A DNA stretch of 18,016 nucleotides, taken from NCBI GenBank assembly GCA_002803225.1, contig NXFV01000512.1, forward strand, positions 1 to 18,016, read 5' to 3'. The notes beneath the pieces are model-generated. The model did not search any database and was not told the DNA's origin. It saw nothing but the letters and a program-made list of their open reading frames with translations. Shown here in pieces: positions 1-9,775 of the stretch; the stretch's first letter is position 1, and each line of letters begins with the position of its first letter. The DNA comes from Gamarada debralockiae. Taxonomy: Eukaryota; Ascomycota; Leotiomycetes; Helotiales; Hyphodiscaceae. The position numbers were made by a program, and so were the translations under genes.

Positions 1-592
1 AACTGTAGGCTCCAGAACTATATACTAGGTAGAAGTCACAGATGAGTCTACTATGTGACTCATCATGTGACACATCGGTCACATGCCAACGCATAGTAAC
101 AACCAGAGCTAGTCTCATCTGACAACTTAGATCAGTGGAAAGAAAATGACGAAAGTTTTCTTCGATGACAACTGTAGAAACGAAAAAGACAATAACCCCC
201 TGTATTCGACATTCAACCCAGAGACCGCCGTGGCATTGATAGAACCAATCTCTCCAGCTCGAGTTCTGGGTAGTGAAAGAAACGGGATCTAAATCCCAAA
301 CCATACTAAGCCGGTAGAAGTATCCTTCCTGTCTTTTGATGTCGGGTTTGCCTGTGATTCTTGGTGGTAGGAATGATTTGTCCTGGTGCACAGTTAGACT
401 TATATACAATAAGATGGGACTATTCAACTGATCTGAACTTGAGGGGAGAAGTACAGGAAACAGGGTCTCGAGATGATTCGAACTACCAACCTCTATTTCT
501 TGCATCCATAAACATTTCCTTTCAAACCCCCTAATAACCTACCAAGATGGCATAAATAGAACCCCCAAGTCTTCAAATGCAGAAAATATTCC
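1..592. other. Gene-free left flank
   Basis: No reading frame here looks like a gene in either strand. The only structure I see is a pair of adjacent dyads at 41-85, listed separately. The neighbouring gene is on the minus strand and its 3' side faces this region, so it may hold a downstream untranslated region or the upstream region of a gene beyond the left edge. Confidence 0.5.
41..85. repeat. Two abutting perfect dyads (GATGAGTC-N8-GACTCATC and CATGTGAC-N6-GTCACATG)
   Basis: Bases 41-48 are the exact reverse complement of 57-64, and bases 64-71 are the exact reverse complement of 78-85, so two 8-bp inverted repeats share base 64. The first contains TGACTCA (56-62), the core bound by Gcn4/CPC1-type bZIP regulators. 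The second contains GTCACATG, which resembles but does not equal the Cbf1-type E-box. The inverted repeats are seen directly; a regulatory role is inference, and no adjacent start codon is visible in the window. Confidence 0.4.
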
Positions 593-883
593 CTATGGAC
601 TCAATGAAGTAATGCCCACTCCGGCACCGTTGCGTTTGGTATGGAAAACTTCTATGGCCGGAGGGAGGTACTGGAAATGAACTCGTTGGATTTGTTGTCC
701 CGGAGGCAGAGATGCTGGGCGACGAAGTCGGAGAATCCAGGTTGGGGTTAGGAGGGAAGAGAGAAGAACAACGAGGAATGAAACTACAGCTCGAATAGCG
801 CCGATGACGAAAACCGAACTCAACATCGGTGCTCGGGATTCGAGTGGACTCCATTGATGAAACAGAGACGTGCACACGGCCAT
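593..883 (-). CDS. Small hypothetical protein with one membrane segment (weak candidate)
   Basis: An ATG-initiated frame of 96 codons whose product I do not recognise. Residues about 20-48 form one strongly hydrophobic stretch (SSVFVIGAIRAVVSFLVVLL and onward) followed by a basic segment (ILRLRRP), the look of a single-pass membrane protein with a positive flank. The ATG at 883-881 is directly preceded by GTG in frame and followed by GCC, a fair Kozak context. A second frame of similar length overlaps it on the same strand, there is no visible homology, and the length is within reach of chance. It could equally be noncoding DNA. It lies in the 3' flank of the maltase gene. Confidence 0.2.
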   Translation of the reverse strand: MAVCTSLFHQWSPLESRAPMLSSVFVIGAIRAVVSFLVVLLSSLLTPTWILRLRRPASLPPGQQIQRVHFQYLPPAIEVFHTKRNGAGVGITSLSP

Positions 884-1196
884 CACACTGTCCGGATCTT
901 CAATCTGATTGGTGCTGCTTCCTGCTCGCGAAGAGAGATTTGGTGATTGCCGCTTGGGTCAAGAGGACGCTATTAAAAATAATACAAAGTCGGTGTAGAA
1001 GGCAGAAGGTAAATCATCGTTCATCATTAGTACCACTTGTATTATAAGAAAAGCAACGCATCCTCGCAGACCTCCTAACTAGAGAGATGAGGAGAAGAAA
1101 ACGGATATTGGACCGCAACGCCATGCAAGCAAGAAAGAAAGAACTTTCACTGTTCCCATCTCACGCAGTACAATCATCATCTCAACGGCAAATAGT
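884..1196. other. Intergenic, 3' flank of the alpha-glucosidase gene
   Basis: Nothing gene-like is visible. An A/T-rich stretch at about 972-990 (TATTAAAAATAATA on the plus strand) could serve as the 3'-end formation signal of the minus-strand maltase transcript, but no definite polyadenylation site can be assigned from sequence alone. Confidence 0.4.
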
Positions 1197-3157
<1,961 letters not shown>

Positions 3158-3526
3158 TTATGGATCTGCTCCAGGCTCGGCAGTGACTCAATGAACGAAC
3201 AGCTGACAAAGCTCGCGATGTTCGTAAATCTCGCTGCATTGCAATGGACCGAGGAGAGGGGAAGGAAAGATGGTCCCGGTTGCTTTGGTACGAGTCTGAA
3301 TGCCAATACAGCGATAACTCCCTCACCTACCTATGGCTGGCTGGCAGGATAATGGTAGCCGTACCCCACCTCCACTTGTACTTGTGGGACTGGGTTGACT
3401 TTTCCCATGCGGAGGTGTGGCTATGATCGGGGCACGAATGCAGATTTCGGTGGAAAGATGCTTGTTTTGTAGGAAGACGTTGGAGGATGGGGAGATATGT
3501 CGCTACAATTTTCGCGGTTTCTACGG

Positions 3527-3540
3527 CGGAGGGGCAGAGG
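3527..3540 (+). promoter_or_regulatory. AmyR-like site CGGN8AGG
   Basis: CGG at 3527-3529 and AGG at 3538-3540 are separated by eight bases, matching the consensus CGGN8(C/A)GG described for the fungal amylolytic Zn2Cys6 regulator AmyR. It lies about 550 bp upstream of the maltase start. One or two such matches are expected by chance in a region of this size, so only the context argues for it. Confidence 0.2.
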
Positions 3541-3574
3541 CCGCTTTGAGGTCTGTGCTGAGGCTCAACGTGAT

Positions 3575-3628
3575 GCGGGGTTTGGCGGATTGATTGCGTT
3601 CCGCGGCGTTTGAACTTTATAAGTGGGG
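3575..3628 (+). promoter_or_regulatory. Two CreA-like sites (SYGGRG)
   Basis: GCGGGG at 3575-3580 and GTGGGG at 3623-3628 match SYGGRG, the core bound by the carbon-catabolite repressor CreA/CRE1, and lie close to the AmyR-like motif. Catabolite repression of a maltase would make sense, but this hexamer is common and several chance copies are expected in the region. Confidence 0.18.
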
Positions 3629-3647
3629 GTTTCTTGGGGTTCATCCA

Positions 3648-3663
3648 ACGACGACGACGACGA
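3648..3663 (+). repeat. Short ACG microsatellite
   Basis: Five tandem ACG triplets plus one extra base. It is a simple repeat in noncoding DNA without visible function. Confidence 0.6.
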
Positions 3664-4718
3664 GGAGATGAAGCTACCGGTACAATCATCTCCAAGAGGC
3701 ACAGCACGTGGTATCTGGAGAAGCAGACGCCGGTCTTTGAGAATGGGGTTCCTCACCCCTCAAAAGAGGCGTTAACGAATTGCAAAACAGATCTGGCGAA
3801 AAATTCACCCGATAAATGCACCGAGAAACATGGCGATATTCTTCCATCCAATATCACCTCAGTAGATTGATCATGACCAGTCGACAGTGAGATCTGCAAC
3901 TCATTACATGTAGAGAGAGTTTCTCTAAGCTGCAGACCCTACCTTGTCTTCCGCCCACTCACCCCTCCATTGCACGACGCTATTCGCAAAACCCGGCTCT
4001 GTAGTATCTTGCTTCAATTCGTTAACAGACGGCGTATGAACCATTTTCGTCAAAAGTTCTTAGGCCTTCGTGATTTCCTCTGCACAGGTTTTTGGGTTTG
4101 ACGGGAGACCGCGATATAGACGGGTTGGCTTCAAATGTTCCACATTATTTCAATGCGAAAGGTTGTAGAAGTTGCACTTCAAATCGTGCGTTTCTGGTCT
4201 TTTGAATGGTTCATTCATTCTCCGCTGATAAAAGACTCATTGCACACAACCCTCCTCTCCCACTCAAGTAGCGTGGATAGTTCCGCTGAGGAATTCCGCC
4301 AGCCAAGTCTCGCGACAAAACTTGTTTTCCCGATCCTTATCATATCCCGTTCGCTTCCCCGGCTTACTCAGTCACTACCCCGTCGGGGGCGCCATACATC
4401 TCCTTTCCTCTCCACCCACAATCTCCATGCTTCCAATATCTCCCCGTCAAAGATAAGATATGATTGTCGATCATCGTGTCATTCGTACCTGAATCCAAGT
4501 GGCGCCACCTACCCCAGTCTCCCAACCCCGTAGCATAGCTCCTCAAATTTCCCCAGTGCGTCAATCGACCTGTCACCTCAACCTCATCCACCATTTCGAC
4601 ATTCCTTCACTACATGTCAACAGTTCATGACATATATCTCGAAATAGCCAAGTTCTAAGACCAAGCCACCACTCATCCCCTCAACGCCTCTCAAGCCATA
4701 CCCGCTCCAGCCTTCATC

Positions 4719-6290
4719 ATGCGGAACAACTGGACAATCGAGAAAGTCGCGACAGACTCCAACGCCCTCTACCCTGTCGATATTGTCGTACGCAATGCCT
4801 CCGTAGCAGTCGAGAACTTTGCCGGGCTCTTAGTCAAAGCTAAAGATACCACCGAGAGGGAGCACGGCATGTTATTCATGCAAGTCATCCACCCGTATTC
4901 CAAGGCCGTCGGCTGGTCTATGTTGCTGTCGATGGTGATCATCATGGAAGGTTTTGAGGTGACTCTGCCCTCATTTTACGCACTTCCTCCATTCAACAAG
5001 AAGTACGACGTCCTTGGTGCTGATGGCACATACACTGTTCCTGCGAGCTGGAAGAGTGCACTGTCCAATGGGGCTCTCTGTGATGAGGTTTTGGGATTAT
5101 TTATTAATGGTATTGTGAGCGAGAGATATGGGTATAGGAAGACTATGATCGTTCGCTAGCGATGATGATCAAATTTATCTTTATCTCTTCGCGCCGAACC
5201 TCGAGACTCTACTTGTGGGCGAGATATTGTGCGGTATCCCGGGGGTGATTTCCAAACTCTTACAACAGCATACGCATCGGAAGTTTGTCCCGTAACTCTT
5301 CGTGCATACCTCTGGACCTACATAAACTTGTGGTGGGTGTTCAGACAACTCACGCTTCAGGCATTCTTCGAAGCGGCCTGAATCGTTCAGGCGAATGGGC
5401 CTCCAGACTACCGTTCGCCATTCAGGCAGGCTAGCTTTAATCTTCGCCCTCGAACCGTTTCTTTCCAATTCCTCAAGTAACAACTTTAATAACCAGACCG
5501 CAGTGACTCTTGCTCGTCCCGATCCTACTAGGCCTGGTCTTCCCATCTAAATTTCCCTGGTCAAAATCGTCATGCAGACGCGCACGAAGCCCACCTTCGT
5601 CTCACTTCCCCTGATGCAGACCCCGACTTCAAACCCTCCGCGACAATCTCAATGATGGCGCATACCACAGCCCTCGAATCTCAAATGTCCGCCGGAGCTT
5701 CCTATCTCGCCTGCTTCCAAAGCATCGATATACGGCGCACAACAATGGCTTACATCACCTAGGTAGTTCAAACACTCTCGGCTCAACATTTATGGGCTCC
5801 TCAACATACTTCTACCAACAAGCGGGCCTGCCCACAGTTGAAGCTTTTAACCTATCCAAGGAACAATATGCGCTAGGCGTTGTAGGTCCTGTCGGCTCCT
5901 GGTTCTTGATGTCGAGAGCTGGATGAAGAACCCTCTACCTCTACTGGTCCATCATCCTCTTCGCCCTCCTCATCATCGTCAGCCTCACATCCATCGCACC
6001 AGCCTCCAACATTACGTCACGCTGGGCAATAGGCTCCATGCTCCTCCTCTTCACGCTCATCTACATCCTCACAGTCGGGTTCGTCTGCTACTCGCTCGTC
6101 GCCGAAGTCTCTTCCACACGCTTTGAAGCTAAGACCATCGTCTTGGCGCAGAATTTCTATCACGTTGGTGGGTTCGTGGTTAATGTTCTTACGACTTTAC
6201 ATTTGACGCCGAGTCCGAGTGGTTGAGGATGGAGTGCTAACAGTGCGTTCTTTTGGGCGGTGAGTTGCTTTTGGTGTATTGTTTGTGTCA
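4719..6290 (+). pseudogene. Maltose/alpha-glucoside-type MFS sugar permease, decayed
   Basis: Family features are recognisable from end to end but spread over several frames. An open start at 4719 runs through EREHGMLF, the first membrane segment and the conserved GIVSERYGYRKTM loop, then stops at 5157-5159. Further pieces follow: FAPNLETLLVGEILCGIP near 5188-5241, FQTLTTAYASEVCPV with LRAYLWTYINLWW near 5250-5338, RSGEW with RLPFAIQ near 5385-5430, STYFYQQAGLP near 5805-5837, and WAIGSMLLLFTLIYILTVGF then CYSLVAEVSSTR near 6025-6120. In-frame stops sit at 5760-5762 (TAG where the family has Trp), 5924-5926 (TGA where the family has Arg) and 6224-6226 (TGA), plus at least four frameshifts. 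A short tail (FFWAVSC) fades near 6290 and the last conserved segment is missing. A functional product is not possible. It would have been a proton-coupled importer supplying the divergent maltase. Confidence 0.9.
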
Positions 6291-7237
6291 GTTGAGCTGT
6301 TGTTTGGAGGCGAAATATAGTGGCATTTTTAGACTAGCTGATATCTAAGGAGCTCAAAATACAAGGAGGGGAAGAGCTCTCTTATACTACAAAAGAGGGG
6401 AAAATACAGGCTATACCCGATTAGGCAGTTCCAACCAACAATATCCTCCTCGGAGTACTTCGTCGCCACCTAAACATTCTTCCGATTTCTCCCTTGGACT
6501 TCCTGCTTCCAGACCAGCGGCCGCCTACTTAGAGAATCTACCCGTCTTGGCACCAGATTCCACTGCTTGTCTAAACCGAGACAACAGGGTAGAAAAGATT
6601 CTATGCCCTCGGAAACTTCCTACTCTCCCAAAATTATACAAGTCTCTTAAGACAGTATTTCTGCTTCTCCTAACGTTCTCTACTGACCGAAGTCGTTTCC
6701 GTCATGCTCAGGACCAATATTTCTTCCCCCTCCCCAAAGCCAATCCCATCTACTTTCTAAAGATAAAAAGTTTCTACGAAGAACATTCGACTGACTTTCC
6801 AAATGTTAGTCGAGCCAGCAGTAGCAGAGGAGCATAAATGGCTCCCCTTTTCGCAACAGCTCAGGTCCCTGCTTACTATAGGCTACCATCTTAGACTCAC
6901 TTGCTTAGCCTGGCTCAGCTTTGTGCTGGTTGGAGAGTGTGGAACTATGAGGGTGTAGGCATTGAGGGGTAACGAGCTTGAAAACCTAGAGATCATATGA
7001 GCAGCGAGATTTCCATCATTAACCCTTGTGTCGTCTATCTGCCTCCATATTTTCGAGATTCGTGTGAAGTAGTCAAATTCTGGACCTTCCGAAGTTTATC
7101 ATGCTTTTATTTGCTTGATCTGATAATAAACATTACCATAGCAGGTAAAATGCAGACCAAATGAAAGTAACAGCCTCGAAATTTCTCCTCCACTTCAAAT
7201 TTGGTACAACCCAATCCAACATCCCGAAGCAAGTGGT
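6291..7237. other. Gene-poor spacer after the permease relic
   Basis: About 950 bp without a convincing gene. A plus-strand frame at 6547-6837 (96 codons) lacks any recognisable domain and its first codon is not an ATG. The stretch could be degraded mobile-element or permease flanking DNA, but I see no terminal repeats, target duplication or transposase fragment. Confidence 0.5.
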
Positions 7238-8674
7238 TTAAAGAAGAGGAACAAGCTGCGCAAGAACACCCTCAGTGTAACTCCACAACAAAGTCGAGTA
7301 ATCACTGGCCCAAGCCTGTCCCGTCCAAAACGTTCCATGTCGTCCCTGCAACGCGTACAAATCGGTGTAAAAACCATTCTTCACTGCATCCGCCGACACT
7401 CTCAGGAGAATAGGCGTGTGACTCGAAATGACCTCCACAACAGGAGGAGCAACATTCGAAAATGTCCCGACGGACGACATCTTGGAGAGTTCCGAGACAA
7501 CGAGATTGGAGACATCGGTGGTCGTTGCTGGTTCGAGGTACACGGCGTGGAAAGTGTGAAGACCTGGGATGCCCGGGAAGTCCATATTTTGGATGAAGGG
7601 AGGGATTGGTATATTGTCTGTTGTTCCAGTTTGGGTGTTGACGAGGGAGGTATTATCTGGAACTCCGCCTTGGACAACACCACAGAAATACGTCGTCCAC
7701 GTCCATTGCTTGAAGAGCGATTCTTCATGATGGTCAAGATAAAATGGGTCGAGGTTATCAAGAGTGGGAGGGATTGTAACGAGTATTTTCTTTGCTTTGA
7801 CGAGTTTCTTTCCGTTAGGCGTTTTGACTATTATTTGTTGGCGTCCAATGTCATGTCGGTCGACGGAATCTACAGTGCTGTTGTAAAGTACACTAGATCC
7901 AAGGGCTCCCGCGGCCTTTAGGTAGACTTCGATGTTGACACCATCAGTAGGCGATACAAAGCCTTGCTGAAGTGCGGCCTCAATTACAGGAAGTCCAGCA
8001 GTTTGCACAACATAGAGAGTGATGGCCTCGAGCAGATCTCCAACTGTTTGTGCGAGTTGGAAAATCAATGGCAAGATAGCCTGGAGATTATATTTTGCGA
8101 CAAATTCTCCGAAAGGCAGAAGGAGATCGTCAGGAATTGGGCTGGGAAGAACAAAGGCTCCGGTTGCCAGTGTAGGCCACTGTGAAAGAACGCCGAGGTA
8201 GGTTTGAACTGCGGCTCCTATTTCGGCTTGAGTTGGAGGGGTATAACCTAGAATTGGAGCCCCAGTCTTAAAGTCGATGTACTCAGTCGTAAACGGAGAA
8301 ATGCTTGGAACCGGGGACAGTGCCACATTGAAACGGCTAAAGAAGTTCGTCGTAAGATTACTCGCAATCCATGCTTGGACGCCGAAATCAACAGGAGCAC
8401 CAGTGAAAGGAGGAGGGGCTCCTGTAGCAAAGTACGTCTCCGTATGTCCTCCCAAGCGACCAGTCTTTTCGACGACAATAACACTCTTTCCGTAGTCTTC
8501 TTGGAGACGAACCGCAGCATATGTACCTGTGGCTCCTCCGCCGATGATACAAACGTCGATGGTAATCGTGTCTTGAGCAGAGAAATTATCGCGTTCAGAA
8601 AGTCGAGGAGCTGCACTGCACACTGAAAGTAGTCCAAAGCAGAGAACCGTCGTGACCAGATTCCGGATGGCCAT
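7238..8674 (-). CDS. Secreted FAD-dependent oxidoreductase (flavin amine-oxidase / beta-cyclopiazonate dehydrogenase-like)
   Basis: An intronless 478-residue flavoprotein. The ATG at 8674-8672 is chosen because it begins a clear signal peptide, MAIRNLVTTVLCFGLLSVCS with cleavage probably after SAA or AP (residue 22-23); a longer open frame upstream starts only with a non-ATG codon. The mature part opens with a Rossmann dinucleotide fold: GGGATG at 45-50, the ribose-binding acidic residue E69 at the end of beta-2 in VVVEK, and RLGGHTE at 73-79, the hallmark of the amine-oxidase / NAD(P)-binding_8 group. The C-terminal FWTGQAWASDYSTLLW segment is the second FAD contact region. Fungal relatives are often annotated as beta-cyclopiazonate dehydrogenase, but there is no PKS-NRPS or prenyltransferase nearby, so the real substrate is unknown. 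Complete and apparently functional; the neighbours do not suggest a pathway. Confidence 0.88.
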   Translation of the reverse strand: MAIRNLVTTVLCFGLLSVCSAAPRLSERDNFSAQDTITIDVCIIGGGATGTYAAVRLQEDYGKSVIVVEKTGRLGGHTETYFATGAPPPFTGAPVDFGVQAWIASNLTTNFFSRFNVALSPVPSISPFTTEYIDFKTGAPILGYTPPTQAEIGAAVQTYLGVLSQWPTLATGAFVLPSPIPDDLLLPFGEFVAKYNLQAILPLIFQLAQTVGDLLEAITLYVVQTAGLPVIEAALQQGFVSPTDGVNIEVYLKAAGALGSSVLYNSTVDSVDRHDIGRQQIIVKTPNGKKLVKAKKILVTIPPTLDNLDPFYLDHHEESLFKQWTWTTYFCGVVQGGVPDNTSLVNTQTGTTDNIPIPPFIQNMDFPGIPGLHTFHAVYLEPATTTDVSNLVVSELSKMSSVGTFSNVAPPVVEVISSHTPILLRVSADAVKNGFYTDLYALQGRHGTFWTGQAWASDYSTLLWSYTEGVLAQLVPLL

Positions 8675-9775
8675 TGTGGGAAAGGACAGAAACAAGTCAC
8701 TTCTTCAGTCCCGCAAAAGATATCGAGAGAAGTAAAAGACAATGAGAGAGAACATCCCTATGGAAATGACGTTTCCACGGACATTTTCTAAGTTCAGCCC
8801 TCCAAGAATCCTCCGAATAGAATGAGGCATGTCAGCACTTGGCCTTGTGGGCTGAACGTCTCACTGGTTCCTTAGCGAGCTCTCACACCCCTAAATGGTT
8901 GTTTGATTGGAGAAACTGACGCGGCTGAACTGTTAACGATGTCATTGGAGTAATAACGGCTCCATTTTGGGCCGAGGGATCAGCTGCCTTGATCAAATCA
9001 TGCTCATGCCAAGCTTAGACAATGAGAAGGACCTGACGATTTAGCTTTTTGGGGGCCACGGCTATCGGATCAATGAAATGGCCGAGAGCATAAGTCCAAT
9101 TAAGTCACAGCGCCAAGGCTGGTTTTAAAGTGTAGCTTTGTTGGACTAAACCTTATTTTATTTTCCCTTCTTCCCTGCCAATGTCATTTCTCTTAAATGC
9201 CTCATATCACATTTTGACAAGGCATTTCGCACCGGCAATTACGAGCTCGGAAGCGATGGGCAAACACATGGAATTGATATTAGGAACTAAAAGAAGCAAG
9301 GCATTTCGCACGGCAATTACGAGCTCGGAAGCGATGGGCGAACACATGGAATTGGTATTAGCAACTAAACAAGTCGCCCGTTGTACTGTCCGCCATAGCA
9401 ATAAGCGTGCGTATTTCATAACAATTTTAATGTAACCTAATATCAAAAGAGATTCAAGCCGAAATGCTACAAGTAGTTCGCAAGCCATAAACTCTTTCCT
9501 CTAAAGATATAGATCCTATATGAATCTAAAAGCCGTAAACCGACATCCTATTTTTGCCATATATATCGAACTCCAACTATGGTGACTATAGTGAGCAAAT
9601 CTTAAGAGCAGTTAAAACATCCCTGGAAGTGCCTACAAAACTTTCTGCTCCACTGAATCCTTAAACTCTCTATGGTGGATACGAAGCAGTAGCTGGCCTT
9701 TGCAAGGATAAATTGATATCGCAAAATAGGTACCTTACTTGACTTCTTGATTCTCCAAACAAGATATTGTACACT
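8675..9775. other. Intergenic region between the flavoprotein and the calcium pump
   Basis: This 1.1 kb holds the flavoprotein's upstream region at its left side and the calcium pump's 3' flank at its right. Apart from the tandem duplication at 9218-9373 no structure stands out. The 84-codon plus-strand frame at 9181-9435 merely reads through that duplication. Confidence 0.55.
9218..9373 (+). repeat. Two-copy tandem repeat, unit 78-79 bp
   Basis: Copy 1 (9218-9296) and copy 2 (9297-9373) both begin CAAGGCATTTCGCAC and share GGCAATTACGAGCTCGGAAG; they differ by one indel (CCGG versus CGG) and about five substitutions. The unit is not a multiple of three and lies in noncoding DNA, which points to a local duplication followed by drift, not to a coding repeat. 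Confidence 0.85.

Noticed and set aside
3327..3707. 126-codon minus-strand ORF in the maltase upstream region
   Set aside because: No domain, overlaps other equally long frames, and does not splice convincingly to the maltase start.
4135..4533. 132-codon plus-strand ORF upstream of the permease relic
   Set aside because: Composition is Ser/His/Leu-rich without any recognisable motif, and it lies in the shared promoter region; looks like chance.
6547..6837. 96-codon plus-strand ORF after the permease relic
   Set aside because: Starts at a non-ATG codon; no homology recognised; a transposon remnant is possible but unsupported by terminal repeats or conserved residues.
7337..7921. 194-codon plus-strand ORF
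   Set aside because: Antisense to the flavoprotein coding sequence, with no domain of its own; the minus-strand frame has the signal peptide and FAD motifs.
9181..9435. ORF with repeated AITSSEAMG segments
   Set aside because: The protein repeat is a by-product of the noncoding 78-79 bp tandem duplication, whose unit length breaks the frame between copies.
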